Origin: Zymobacter palmae
Lineage (GTDB): Bacteria > Pseudomonadota > Gammaproteobacteria > Pseudomonadales > Halomonadaceae
Length of the DNA: 64,000 nt
Assembly: GCF_003610015.1 (NCBI RefSeq)
Contig: NZ_AP018933.1
Coordinates: 620,001 to 684,000, forward strand
Reading direction: 5' to 3'
Shown one piece after another: positions 19,101 to 31,488 of this stretch; position 1 is the stretch's first letter, and each line of letters starts with the position of its first letter. Below the pieces are notes generated by a model that saw only the letters and a program-made list of their open reading frames with translations, did no database searches and had not been told where the DNA came from. Both the position numbers and the translations under genes were made by a program.

Positions 19101-19269
19101 CCCGATGGCAACGGCTGTCATTGGCGGTTTGGTCACCTCTACGTTGCTGAGTCTGATTTGTGTGCCGGTCGTCTTTGCTCGCATGGAAGCCATACGGGAA
19201 TGGCTCGGCCCGCGTCTGGCTCGACTGACGACGGTAGACCCCGACGATCTAATAGAAGAGGGGAGATAA
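16192..19269 (+). CDS. RND multidrug efflux pump, inner-membrane subunit
   Basis: The 1025-residue protein has the size and 12-helix/two-loop layout of HAE1/MexF-like pumps. Helix 4 carries the proton-relay pair Asp401-Asp402 (LVDDAIVEIEN), and helix 10 carries the lysine in VTKNAILLVDF. Two periplasmic porter/docking loops are present. The start at 16192 overlaps the adaptor stop codon. It takes up drugs or other amphiphiles from the periplasm or outer leaflet in exchange for protons. A terminator follows within 55 bp. Confidence 0.95.
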   Translation: MTQGLSSWAIRHPIPTIVLFCVLTLAGVMAFLRLPVNANPPVAFPLVSVAVVQPGAAPSEIESEITRRVENALTGLSGVRHIESTAKASESDTIVEFQLGTDPDRAVSDVRAAIGEIRGELPQNIPEPVIQRVDVEGGAMLQYVLEAPGQSSAALSWYVDDTVRRELLAVPGVQRVARFGGATQELRIEPDPAVLAQYGMSIETLNAQLRDTYANVPGGHLETSVQRHTIRVQGRQARPDTLGTLPIAMPGGRWLPLGELARIRETVTEPSGFAQFNGEPAVGFSIWRGKGYSDTQVAERVAERLQALQAQQPGIVMHEVTSTVAYTSASYSTAMHTLVEGAILTILVVFLFLRDWRATAIAAIALPLSILPVFLAMLWLNFTLNSITMLALTLVIGILVDDAIVEIENIDRHIHMGERPYRAALHAADGISLAVLATTLTIVAVFAPVGFVPGVIGQYFRQFGLTSAIAVLCSLLVARFLTPLLAAYFMRAVPASTVPAYKDESPKGGLMQRYVSMLDLALRHPWKTLAAATALFVASIWVGGTLPSGFLPANDASLSQLRVTLSPGSSGAQAQQLTQRITDILRAHPAVKHVLVIAESPDDASFSITLLPRDQRQLSRKAFENDIRSRLAAVPDTRFQFLVEGNSEVSIMLVGRDASALEAAARSVANDMRRLPQLANVQISLAPVRPELQVRPRPDDAARLGVSTTAIGDVLRTATTGEQDAQSAHYNIQERQIPLRVRLSERDRSDLDVLGSLRISSLTHEKGVPLSAVADIQYGEGQARIDRHDRQRRISIEANLQSASLGEALDAAQLLPTLQHLPEGVQQVTYGDAEYMDEMFENFSLTMVASILTMYAILVLLFRSFLQPLTILFTLPLSLVGAIAALWLIGAALDLPAIIGLLMLMGIVTKNAILLVDFTIEGLRDGRSLHDALKHAGMMRARPIVMTTVAMVAGMVPAALGFGADSGFRIPMATAVIGGLVTSTLLSLICVPVVFARMEAIREWLGPRLARLTTVDPDDLIEEGR

Positions 19270-19319
19270 GTCGCTCTGGTATGACGGCGATGCCCCATTG
19301 CCTGATAAGCCGTTAACTT

Positions 19320-19356
19320 ATGGCGCCTTTTCTTCGTTAGGCGCCATTTCCTTTTC
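19320..19356 (+). terminator. Rho-independent terminator after the RND operon
   Basis: ATGGCGCC (19320-19327) pairs with GGCGCCAT (19340-19347), followed by a T-rich tail (TTCCTTTTC). Confidence 0.85.
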
Positions 19357-19401
19357 TGGACGCGCTGCATTACTCATCTTGCGATGGGGGTGAAAAAGCC
19401 C

Positions 19402-19430
19402 TTGCCAACCCCGGGTGATCTCTGTAAAGT
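19402..19430 (+). promoter_or_regulatory. Upstream rRNA operon promoter (P1 candidate)
   Basis: -35 TTGCCA (19402-19407), 17-bp spacer, -10 TAAAGT (19425-19430), followed by a G/C-rich stretch as in stringently controlled rrn promoters. Confidence 0.55.
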
Positions 19431-19557
19431 ACGCCCTCGCTGCCAGGGCAAACGCCGGGTGGCACGGAAGCTAACCTCTTGTAGGTCTTCGCTTTTTTTG
19501 AAGAGGTTTCAGTTGAGATAGCCGTATCGTCTCCTGAAATAATCGCCAAATCGGCGG

Positions 19558-19585
19558 TTGACAAAATCTTCAGGAAATGTAGAAT
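19558..19585 (+). promoter_or_regulatory. rRNA operon promoter (P2 candidate)
   Basis: -35 TTGACA (19558-19563), 16-bp spacer, -10 TAGAAT (19580-19585), about 190 nt before the mature 16S end. Confidence 0.72.
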
Positions 19586-19624
19586 GTGCTTCCACTTGCT
19601 GAGCAGCAAACGCCGCTCGCAAGA

Positions 19625-19636
19625 CGCTCTTTAACA
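19625..19636 (+). promoter_or_regulatory. boxA antitermination site in the rrn leader
   Basis: GCTCTTTAACAA matches the boxA core of rRNA leader regions where Nus factors assemble. A second boxA lies before 23S. Confidence 0.75.
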
Positions 19637-19773
19637 AGATGATCAGGCAATTTGTGTGGGTGCTTGAGGTTTTCGAAGTGAATCATCATTTCGAGCATCA
19701 AGTAACTCATCGATTCAATGAGTTGTTTCGATACTCGAGCCGGATTGGTCACCTAATGACCAATGAAAGATTT

Positions 19774-21313
<1,540 letters not shown>

Positions 21314-21421
21314 AACGTAAAATGATCACCTCGTGATCTTAAGTACCCACAACAAATTGCCTGATCTTGATAGAGCGAAGTACTGCAGGGGATATTCCCT
21401 GGCCGTGCGCAAGCAGTTGCC

Positions 21422-21498
<77 letters not shown>

Positions 21499-21507
21499 TT
21501 ATTATAT

Positions 21508-21583
21508 GGGGCCATAGCTCAGCTGGGAGAGCGCCTGCCTTGCACGCAGGAGGTCAGGAGTTCGATCCTCCTTGGCTCCACCA
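21508..21583 (+). tRNA. tRNA-Ala (TGC) in the rrn spacer
   Basis: A 76-nt tRNA with anticodon TGC, 9 nt after tRNA-Ile. Confidence 0.97.
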
Positions 21584-21750
21584 TCTGACTGTCTTGATGG
21601 CCGGTTACCCAGTACTTAGTTTAGTGATCTAGCTTCTAGTCACGAACCAATCTTCATTGCCTGATGATTGATTATTAGAGAGTGTAATAATCAATACCAC
21701 ATCATGTGATGCATGTTGTTTCCTGACTGTAAGCTTCTTGCTCGCAGTAT

Positions 21751-21763
21751 TGCTCTTTAACAA
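21751..21763 (+). promoter_or_regulatory. boxA antitermination site in the 16S-23S spacer
   Basis: TGCTCTTTAACAA is the canonical boxA, found in the spacer about 165 nt before 23S. Confidence 0.8.
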
Positions 21764-21927
21764 TGTAAATCATGCTGATGCCAAGTCCAATGGAACGCCG
21801 TCAGATTTTACTTCCTCGGAAGTAGCATCCGATAGGCCGTGACATTGGCAAATGAGATACGTCTCAAGCGTATCCGGCGAAAATTGTTTTCGTTTGAATC
21901 GTGATCTATGACTCTTTCGGGTTATAT

Positions 21928-24825
<2,898 letters not shown>

Positions 24826-24948
24826 ATATAACCCCAAAGGGTTATAGACACGATCCGAAAACAACGGATACGCGACGAGACGATCTCGGCCCAGCATGAT
24901 TTACAGATTTAGGTTGCGGTGCCTTAGGCATCGAGACCGAACCGAATA

Positions 24949-25068
24949 CGCTTGACGACCATAGCGAGCGGGTACCACCTGATCCCATGCCGAACTCAGA
25001 AGTGAAACCGCTCAGCGCCGATGGTAGTGTGGGGCTTCCCCATGTGAGAGTAGGTCATCGTCAAGCAT
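24949..25068 (+). rRNA. rrf: 5S ribosomal RNA
   Basis: A 120-nt gene with terminal stem CGCTTGACGA / TCGTCAAGC and the conserved core CCGAACTCAGAAGTGAAAC. Confidence 0.96.
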
Positions 25069-25076
25069 CTCTACTG

Positions 25077-25111
25077 AATACCCCCGGCCAGCAATGGTCG
25101 GGGGTATTTGC
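25077..25111 (+). terminator. Rho-independent terminator of the rRNA operon
   Basis: AATACCCCCGGCC pairs with GGTCGGGGGTATT, followed by TTGCTTTG. It lies 8 nt after 5S. Confidence 0.85.
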
Positions 25112-25356
25112 TTTGGGAGCTAGGGGCCAAGGCAGCAGGCTAAGGTTGCAGACGAGTGATAACGGCCGTGCCCGCCCTCGTCGCCGTGGCTAAGAAGCGC
25201 AGATGAGTGGCCAGAACCAAGAGAAGAAGAGCGGCAGCGTAACCCTAAGGCCCTGCCTCCAAAAACGGCAGACACCTCAGTAACGCACCGCTCCATCGTC
25301 TGCCGATCGCTCATCTGTCCCAAACAGCCAACAGCTACTAGATGCCGTCATGAAAA

Positions 25357-25397
25357 TACCCCGATGATCCGCTACTCAGGCCATCATCGGGGTGTTT
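25357..25397 (-). terminator. Terminator downstream of the malic-enzyme remnant
   Basis: On the minus strand a stem ACACCCCGATGAT/ATCATCGGGGT is followed by ATTTTCATG. It sits about 30 nt after the stop codon of the remnant, where a functional gene would end transcription. Confidence 0.65.
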
Positions 25398-25424
25398 AGT
25401 TATCGCAAGACGAATGCTGCAGCT

Positions 25425-25595
25425 CTAGCCGTAGCAAGCGTACGCGGGTGTCCAGAAGTGTGCCTCAAGGCGTTCCTTCAAAGGCGTACTATCTCGGCCT
25501 TCGGTCACGCCTTCTTCAACGGCTTGCTGGGCGACGGCCTCTGCGATGCGCAGGCTTACCTCTTTTATATCCTTCAAAGCGCCTACGCTGCTGCT
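25425..25595 (-). pseudogene. 3' remnant of an NAD-type malic enzyme gene
   Basis: Reading the minus strand from 25595 to the TAG at 25425-25427 gives 56 open codons. They contain GALKDIKEVSLRIAEAVAQQ and end with LEAHFWTPAYACYG. This matches the carboxy-terminal helix and W-x-x-Y tail of NAD-dependent malic enzymes (MaeA/SfcA), where the end reads like an I-x-x-V-S-x-x-I-A-x-A-V block followed by FW-x-x-x-Y. Directly upstream is an in-frame TAA and no further malic-enzyme sequence, so about 500 residues are missing. A terminator follows in the right place. I infer a deletion that left only the gene's tail. The identification is from recalled family sequence, not a search. Confidence 0.6.
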
Positions 25596-26286
25596 TTACG
25601 GTCCGTTTGTTGATGGATCCCGCTTGGCATAACGCCTCAACACGCCCTTGCTTTGTACTCTTATCTTTTCTCTTTATGGCGAGTGGCATCACTCAAAGCT
25701 TGCTGCGCTAGGACAGGGCACCTTTATCGTCTCCTAGGCCTTGGTGATGTCGGCGTGTCTGTAAGGTAGGCTATCTGCTGCAAAGAACCTGATCCATTAG
25801 AAGCTCGGGGTTCGGGCAAAAATACCTTGGGCTGTAGTGCCACATTTACTGAGCTCCGGCTTCATTTGCTCTTATTTTTGTACTATCAAGATAATAGGGT
25901 CGCGAGCTTATGTCAGAAAGAATATTTACCATTTACTTTTCTCTACAGACACCTCCTTAAAATTTTTTAGCCTTGTATTCTTCTTATACCACTACTTAAA
26001 GCACTCAGATAGCACAGATAATATATTTGGTATGTTAATTGTTAGTGTTATATTTTTATTTTTTATATCTAATTTTAATTTTTATATGTTATATTGATTT
26101 TTAGTTGGTCGATTATTTTTGTTATCACTTGTTTTTGTATCTATTGGCTTTTTATTTTATTATGATATGTTGTGTTAAATGGTTTTATTGATAATAAATT
26201 ACGTTTATGGTCTATCTAAACATTGGGTGTCTGAAAGAATAAGGTATACTTGCTGTCACTAGTGATACGGCGATTAAGGTTGGCAT

Positions 26287-27471
26287 ATGGATACTCAGTG
26301 GGATGTGGTTGTTATCGGGGCGGGTGCCTCTGGAATGATGTGTGCCGCTACTGCAGGTTATCGTGGTAAGAACGTGCTGTTGCTCGATCATGCAAACCGG
26401 CCTGGCAAAAAAATTCTGATGTCAGGTGGTGGGCGCTGTAACTTTACCAACCTTAATGCTACCCCGGAGGATTATCGCTCCCATGATCCCCATTTCTGCA
26501 TATCAGCTCTGAAGCGTTATACGCCCTATGATTTTCTCGAACTCGTGGAGCGTCATGGTATTGACCATGTTGAAAAAGCGCCTGGGCAGCTATTCTGCAG
26601 TGACTCGGCAAAGCCCATCGTTGAGATGTTGACCACGGAGTGTGAGTGGGCTGGTGTTGCTTTACGGTGCAGTGTGAGCGTTGATGCTGTAGTGCGTGAT
26701 GGAGAGGGCTTCTGTCTTGAAACTACAGAAGGACAGTTGCGCACGAAAAAGTTAGTCATCGCAACAGGTGGCTACTCTATCCCTACCCTTGGGGCAACGG
26801 GCTTTGGTTTTGAGCTTGCACGTCAGTTCGGGCTAAATGTATGGGATACTCGCCCGGCTCTGGTACCGTTTACATTGACCTCACTGTGGAAAGAGCGCTT
26901 TGCTGCCTTGGCTGGGCTAGCCACTCCCGTTGATGTTCAATGTGGTGATGCGATAGTTCGAGGAGATGTGCTTTTGACTCATCGTGGTATTTCAGGTCCT
27001 GCTGTATTGGATATCTCTGGTGATTGGGTACCAGGGCAGGCTTTGAAGATTAACTGGTGGCCAGACGGTGTTCTCTATGATGATCTGATCGAGTGGCGAG
27101 ACACGTCCCCTAGAAAGTCAGTGGTGACGATGTTATCTGAACGTTTGCCTAAGCGTTTGGCTCAGGCGCTTGTCCAATGGTTTTGTGAGAAAGATACGAT
27201 ACTGGCGGAATGTAGTAATGCTTATTTGAAGCAGCTTAGCAGTGCTGTTCAAGAATGCGAGTTGAAACCTGCGGGTACGGAAGGGTGGCGTACGGCGGAA
27301 GTGACATTGGGGGGAATTGATACCCGTCTAATTTCATCTAAAGATATGAGTGTTAAAACCATTCCCAATCTTTATTTTATAGGTGAAGTTCTCGATGTTA
27401 CTGGACGGTTAGGTGGGTTTAATTTTCAGTGGGCGTGGGCTTCTGGGGTGGCGTGTGGGCAGGCTATATAA
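26287..27471 (+). CDS. yhiN: NAD(P)/FAD-dependent oxidoreductase, HI0933/YhiN (BaiN) family
   Basis: The 394-residue flavoprotein has an N-terminal Rossmann motif GAGASGMMCA (11-20), the family block GRPGKKILMSGGGRCNFTN-like (here RPGKKILMSGGGRCNFTN), ATGGYSIPTLGATGFGF in the middle, and the C-terminal FAD motif with GEVLDVTGRLGGFNFQWAW. The length fits the family. Function in bacteria is uncertain: gut homologues (BaiN) reduce bile-acid intermediates, but most members are uncharacterised. It is a single gene in an A/T-rich setting with a hairpin after it. Confidence 0.92.
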   Translation: MDTQWDVVVIGAGASGMMCAATAGYRGKNVLLLDHANRPGKKILMSGGGRCNFTNLNATPEDYRSHDPHFCISALKRYTPYDFLELVERHGIDHVEKAPGQLFCSDSAKPIVEMLTTECEWAGVALRCSVSVDAVVRDGEGFCLETTEGQLRTKKLVIATGGYSIPTLGATGFGFELARQFGLNVWDTRPALVPFTLTSLWKERFAALAGLATPVDVQCGDAIVRGDVLLTHRGISGPAVLDISGDWVPGQALKINWWPDGVLYDDLIEWRDTSPRKSVVTMLSERLPKRLAQALVQWFCEKDTILAECSNAYLKQLSSAVQECELKPAGTEGWRTAEVTLGGIDTRLISSKDMSVKTIPNLYFIGEVLDVTGRLGGFNFQWAWASGVACGQAI

Positions 27472-27492
27472 TTGCTAAATATGATGAAAGAG

Positions 27493-27519
27493 GGCTGTAA
27501 AATAGGAATTTTTACAGCC
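27493..27519 (+). terminator. Stem-loop after the flavoprotein gene
   Basis: GGCTGTAAAA (27493-27502) pairs with TTTTACAGCC (27510-27519), 22 nt after the stop codon. The T-tract is short. Confidence 0.6.
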
Positions 27520-28528
27520 TTACTGTCAATAAGTAATTGTTTATACATAACCATGAGATGCCTGTGATTTATATTTGATTTTTATACGGGTAAATTTTAT
27601 CTGTCTGGTTTGGATGTACATATCTCTATATTTTGTTTTAGAAATGAATTTTATTTTTAGATGGCCATTAGTTAATTTTTAATTAATGAAAGGGTTTGGT
27701 TTTGTCAGCGCAAAAATTATAGGTATGTGATTATTATGAATTCATTGTTCTATGGTGAATAATATCATGGTTTTTATTCGTGAATACTCTGTTTTTCTTT
27801 TGTTAAATAAGAAATGTATGTAATATTTGAATATGATGCTTGCATCACTATCATCACCCTCCACAATACTGCGTTGCCAGTTGCCAGTTGCCAGTTGCCA
27901 GTTGCCAGTTGCCAGTTGCCAGTTGCCAGTTGCCAGTTGCCAGTTGCCAGTTGCCAGTTGCCAGTTGCCAGTTGCCAGTTGCCAGTTGCCAGTTGCCAGT
28001 TGCCAGTTGCCAGTTGCCAGTTGCCAGTTGCCAGTTGCCAGTTGCCAGTTGCCAGTTGCCAGTTGCCAGTTGCCAGTTCTTGTGCATTTTTTCTATGAAA
28101 AATTCGATAACGTAGCATTGCCACAAGAATATGGCTGCTGGTGCCTATCTGTGTTCCTTTTTGGGAAAAATAAAATAAAGCGCTTGAATATTGGCGTATA
28201 CGTTTACTAGCCCGTGAATTTTCAATCTTGAAGAACCTACTTTTGAGAAAAAAGTAGGAAGAGCACATTATGATTTTGTGAAGACTGATATTGTTACAAT
28301 CATTGCCTGTGCTGCTTAATAAGAATAGTTAAGAGTTGGGCACATAGTCTTACCGTTTAATGAATAGTGGTAACTGTTTGTTATTTTGGGGATAATGTGA
28401 GAAAAATTAAGATGAATATATTCAAGCGTGATTTTTTATAGATAACAAGGCATCGTTTTGATTACTGTAATATAATAATGGAAGATGAACCATGATATGT
28501 AGAATCATAAAATTAGGTGGTGAAAATT
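27520..28528. other. A/T-rich gap carrying the heptamer array
   Basis: One kilobase of A/T-rich DNA with no supported gene. It contains the 206-bp GTTGCCA array (separate entry) and a 9-bp stem-loop at 28236-28258. Long frames on both strands through the array arise only because a 7-bp unit without stop codons is open in all frames. Confidence 0.6.
27873..28078. repeat. Tandem heptamer array (GTTGCCA)29.4
   Basis: 206 bp made of 29 perfect GTTGCCA units plus three bases, with no interruption. The flanks are unrelated A/T-rich DNA. Because 7 is not a multiple of 3, an array inside a gene would shift frame with every unit gained or lost. Here it lies between genes, about 450 bp before a Tdi1-like immunity gene. 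Confidence 0.97.
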
Positions 28529-29227
28529 ATGATGGATGTAATGGATTCTGGGTTTATATCCTTTTATAGGGATGCTGGCTTTGGCCCTATCAACGATACT
28601 GTCTGTGTTCCAGAGGCAGCGATACGATATTATGAGTACCGTTTACCTCGTAAACTAATAGAGTATTGGCGGTATTGGGGGTGGGCTGGTTTTGCCGATG
28701 GATTATTTTGGCTTGTTAATCCAGCTGAATATGAGGAAGTCGTAGCCTTATGGTTAGCAGGTTCTCCCTTTGAATGCCATGATCGCTATCATGTTATTGC
28801 GCGGTCGGCATTCGGTGAGCTTTTTCTGTGGGGGGAAAAAACAGCGGACAGTCTGACAATTCAAACTCTGTTTGGGCAGATATTCCCTGCTGATCGTAGT
28901 GACGATATTGGCTGTGGAAGTTCGCAGAACATGAATATTCTGGTTCAGGAGTTCATGGCCACTCTATGCCGTTCCAATCTTGATATTCTTGATGTCGATA
29001 ATCAACCATTGTTCATGCCTCTGCGTGAGCGCTTGGGTTCTCTCCGTCCCGATGAAATGTATGGTCGTGCTTCTGCCTTTATCGAATGTGCTCCTTACCG
29101 CATTGAGCACTTCGCCCGCGTCCACGCCATCACGCATATGGCGCATTTAGCCAAAGTTGGTGAGCGCCATATCATGCAAGATATGGGGGCTGTGCTAAAG
29201 CAATCCTATCTTGAAAATCTTATGTAG
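28529..29227 (+). CDS. GAD-like/DUF1851 (Tdi1-type) immunity-like protein
   Basis: The 232-residue soluble protein combines an N-terminal GAD-like domain (about 10-110, with PEAAIRYYEYRLPRKLIEYW and GFADGLFWLVNPAEYEEVV) and a C-terminal DUF1851-like domain (about 130-225, including LFMPLRERLGSLRPDEMYG). This architecture is known from Tdi1, the immunity partner of the type VI secretion DNase effector Tde1, and from orphan immunity islands. AGGTGG lies 8 nt before ATG 28529. No effector, VgrG or Hcp gene is visible nearby, so it is an orphan. The low GC of the gene and its surroundings suggests acquisition. Assignment is from motif resemblance. Confidence 0.75.
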   Translation: MMDVMDSGFISFYRDAGFGPINDTVCVPEAAIRYYEYRLPRKLIEYWRYWGWAGFADGLFWLVNPAEYEEVVALWLAGSPFECHDRYHVIARSAFGELFLWGEKTADSLTIQTLFGQIFPADRSDDIGCGSSQNMNILVQEFMATLCRSNLDILDVDNQPLFMPLRERLGSLRPDEMYGRASAFIECAPYRIEHFARVHAITHMAHLAKVGERHIMQDMGAVLKQSYLENLM

Positions 29228-29552
29228 AATCTGAATAGATAGAGTTTAGTTTTTACATATCCTAAGCTACTTATTATTGAATAGGACGATGGGCACTATT
29301 GATAGGATTCTTCTTAGATAGACCATTGTATTTTTTTACCAATACTGCAGTATGGTGTGCTGTCTGCAGAATGTAATGTTGGTTATTTGGATAATGTACA
29401 ATCGGTTTTTTATGCACTTGTTATGATGTATGAATACAGGTAATAATTTTGCTCTGATAGTTGCACATGATATTAAGTCATAACGTTATATGAAGTTCAT
29501 GTGCTGGCTGACACGACAATAGGTTGACAAGAATATTGTTGGATAAGGAGAG

Positions 29553-29819
29553 GTGATTGCCGAGTCTGTAAAAGAGCTTCTAGCTGCGAAAGAATTAAAT
29601 TCTGTATTCCTTGAATAGAGCATGATGCCCGTGAATTTTAATGGTATTTATGATTGTCTAGATTATTCTGAGAAGATAGGCCTTTGTGAAGAGCATATTG
29701 GTTCGCCATATCCTTCGTTTAACACGATGATGGCGGCATGCCTGGTTCGTGCTTCTTTTTAAAAGTATATGGAGGACGACTCTTATGGCTATTCAATTAT
29801 CGAGCTTATTTTTAGGTAA
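29553..29819 (+). pseudogene. Multiply interrupted remnant of an unknown gene
   Basis: One reading frame from GTG 29553 stays protein-like over about 88 codons but is broken by TAG at 29616-29618 and TAA at 29760-29762, ending at TAA 29817-29819. The pieces read like ordinary protein (for example VNFNGIYDCLDYSEKIGLCE and MEDDSYGYSIIELIFR) with no frameshift between them. More in-frame stops lie upstream. I do not recognise the family. It follows the immunity-like gene, so debris of another accessory gene is plausible. Confidence 0.35.
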
Positions 29820-30058
29820 TAATGAATTGCTGATGGTGATTATTATTTCTCGATTGGGAAATAAACAAACCGTCGCGAAGTCAGCGTTAGCTCGCTGACT
29901 GATATAAGTATATTATTACGTCACCTGCTCTGAAATACCATTGAATGTTTGTTATATTGTAAATAATTTTTTTGTTATTTAATAAAGTATTCCAATCACA
30001 ATAATGATCCGCCCTCTTGTAGGGCGATGTGTTCTTATTTCTTAGAACATACTTAGTA

Positions 30059-30172
30059 ATCCCAACACCCATATCATTGAAGAGACTTCAAACCACAAAA
30101 TTGCGGTAGAAACTGTTTATTTTAGAAAGAGCAAAAGCAATCACTCAGGTTGTGAAACGGTCTCTTATTGCG
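30059..30172 (+). repeat. Dispersed repeat, copy A
   Basis: About 110 bp that match the reverse complement of 62574-62682 at roughly 89% (12 differences counted by eye), sharing segments such as CCCATATCATTGAAG and ACTTCAAACCACAAAATTGC. A shorter, more diverged copy lies at 45937-46018. Confidence 0.85.
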
Positions 30173-30228
30173 GTCAAATTTATGAATAGAGTTTCATCCC
30201 TCTTTGCGTAACGCACTGTCGCTAGATA

Positions 30229-30259
30229 AGAAAGGCGCTTTCATGGGAAAGCGCCTTTT
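30229..30259 (-). terminator. Terminator of the yqjD-yqjE-yqjK operon
   Basis: AAGGCGCTTT (30232-30241) and AAAGCGCCTT (30248-30257) form a 10-bp stem with T-rich sequence on both sides, so it may work in both directions. It is 20 nt after yqjK. Confidence 0.8.
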
Positions 30260-30279
30260 GTCAGACGAACTGCTGATGG

Positions 30280-30597
30280 CTATCGGTTGCGCAGGCGATT
30301 GAGCATGCCATGTGCGTTGCGGCCAACGGCATAGAGTGCAACCGCTCGTTTCCCTAAGCGAAGTAGCTTGCTGGGGGAGCGACGCAGTTGGCGTGCAAGC
30401 AGCAAACCTCCCACTACCAGCAGTGGTTTCTTCCATGCTGCCAGTTGAGCCATGCGCTGGTCGAAGCCTGCCGTTGCGCCGTACCACTGCTGCGTCGTGC
30501 GAGCAAGCTGCTGGCGTTCCAATGCGATGCGCCGCTCTAGTTGTTCACGCTGCTGCTTCAGCGAGCAGCGTTTTACAGTAGAGACGTGGTGACTCAT
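30280..30597 (-). CDS. yqjK: YqjK-like protein
   Basis: The 105-residue basic protein matches the YqjK-like family in size and position: an N-terminal helical segment rich in Gln/Arg/Glu (about 10-50) and a hydrophobic stretch near 57-70. It overlaps the preceding yqjE-like gene by 4 bp at the end of a three-gene operon whose order (yqjD, yqjE, yqjK) is conserved in gammaproteobacteria. Function is unknown; an inner-membrane-associated role is likely from the partners. Confidence 0.82.
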   Translation of the reverse strand: MSHHVSTVKRCSLKQQREQLERRIALERQQLARTTQQWYGATAGFDQRMAQLAAWKKPLLVVGGLLLARQLRRSPSKLLRLGKRAVALYAVGRNAHGMLNRLRNR

Positions 30598-31031
30598 TCG
30601 TCTCGCTCCTCACGCATGCGCTTGCCCATTTGCTGGGTGTCGATGTGCTGATTGATCTGTTCGGTATCTTCCGTCAGCCGCTGTAGCGTGGAGCGCAGCA
30701 GCGTCGGTTTGCGCGCTATCGACAGGGCGCGCCATCCCAGCAGTACTGCCAGCAACAGCAGCACACCAGCGGAGATGGCGATGGCTTCAAGGCGATAGGG
30801 CGTATCCCAGAAATAGACCGTGATCAGCAGCATCAGCATGCCAATGCCGAAGGCCGCCAGTAGCAGGGCTACAAAGACCATGATCAGCAATGAGAACAGG
30901 CGAGCACGCTCTTCCTGTAACTCGACGACGGCTAGCCGGAGGCGAGTCGTGCCGGATTTCAACAAGAGCGTGACCAGTTCACGCGCTGCTGAAAAGGCGC
31001 GTGCAGCGGGCCCCTGTCGTCGATCGCTCAT
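30594..31031 (-). CDS. yqjE: Phage holin family / YqjE-like membrane protein
   Basis: The 145-residue protein has two adjacent membrane segments (about 52-75 and 81-105) and hydrophilic flanks, the pattern of YqjE (holin superfamily 3.6, despite no phage link). The start at 31031 overlaps the stop of the yqjD-like gene (ATGA); an upstream extension to 31097 would lie inside that gene. It is the second gene of the yqjD-E-K operon. Confidence 0.85.
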   Translation of the reverse strand: MSDRRQGPAARAFSAARELVTLLLKSGTTRLRLAVVELQEERARLFSLLIMVFVALLLAAFGIGMLMLLITVYFWDTPYRLEAIAISAGVLLLLAVLLGWRALSIARKPTLLRSTLQRLTEDTEQINQHIDTQQMGKRMREERDE

Positions 31032-31366
31032 CAGCGTCGTCCTGCAATCACACCAATAACCAGACCTACCGCTGCGCCGATACCGATGCTGGTCCATGGG
31101 TTCTTGTGGACGAATTCGTCTGCACAGGCAACGGAGTCGCGTCCTTTGTCACGCAGCTGTTCGCCTGCGTTGGCCAAGTAGTCCTTGGTATTGGCGACAA
31201 GGTGCTGGGCACGTTCGCGCAGTGCGCTGACTTTTTCGTCGGCATCTTCGCTGCTGTTGCTGACGAATTCTTCGACGGTGCTGGACAGTTCGTTCAGCCG
31301 TTCCTTCAGTTCGTCGTAGCTCAGATCTGCCGTTTTGTCTTGAAAGTCATCCTGTTGACGAGACAT
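31031..31366 (-). CDS. yqjD: DUF883 / ElaB-YqjD family inner-membrane protein
   Basis: The 111-residue protein has a long amphipathic coiled-coil-like region (about 10-75) and a C-terminal membrane anchor with GIGAAVGLVIGVIAGRR, the hallmark of ElaB/YqjD/YgaM proteins. In E. coli YqjD is a stationary-phase protein that anchors ribosomes to the inner membrane. It is the first gene of the operon and its stop overlaps the next start. Confidence 0.9.
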   Translation of the reverse strand: MSRQQDDFQDKTADLSYDELKERLNELSSTVEEFVSNSSEDADEKVSALRERAQHLVANTKDYLANAGEQLRDKGRDSVACADEFVHKNPWTSIGIGAAVGLVIGVIAGRR

Positions 31367-31488
31367 TGCCTATCCTCCTGATGGGAAAGTGTCATCTCCC
31401 AGCATAGACAAGAAATGATCGACATGTAAGGTGCGAGATGAAGGAGAAATGCATAAATGGGGATAGCGATGCGTGAAGGGGAGGAAAG

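Larger units (their letters stand above)
25113..26286. other. Gene-poor, increasingly A/T-rich region after the rRNA operon
   Basis: This 1.2-kb stretch has no intact gene. It holds the 3' remnant of a malic-enzyme gene and its terminator (separate entries). From about 25840 to 26220 it becomes very A/T-rich. A hydrophobic 86-codon frame at 25837-26097 exists there, but it lacks a ribosome-binding site and looks like low-complexity chance coding. Confidence 0.55.
29228..30228. other. A/T-rich gap with gene debris
   Basis: One kilobase without an intact gene. It holds a probable multiply interrupted gene (29553-29819), a 37-codon frame at 29785-29898 with a GGAGGA site that overlaps it, a hairpin at 29879-29900 (AGTCAGCG/CGCTGACT) and copy A of a dispersed repeat (30059-30172). 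Confidence 0.55.

Noticed and set aside
25837-26097. 86-codon hydrophobic frame after the rRNA operon
   Set aside because: Very A/T-rich, low complexity, no ribosome-binding site, no recognisable family.
27873-28078. CRISPR-like array
   Set aside because: Units are contiguous 7-mers with no spacers, and no cas genes are present.
27774-28268. Long repetitive proteins on both strands of the heptamer array
   Set aside because: A stop-free 7-bp repeat is open in all frames. There is no ribosome-binding site or non-repetitive protein core.
29785-29898. 37-codon frame with GGAGGA upstream
   Set aside because: A good site precedes it, but it is short, overlaps the interrupted remnant in another frame and resembles nothing known. 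It is kept only as a note in the gap description.
30594-31031. Prophage lysis gene (holin family name)
   Set aside because: The holin-superfamily name is shared with chromosomal YqjE; neighbours yqjD and yqjK and the absence of phage genes show an ordinary envelope operon.
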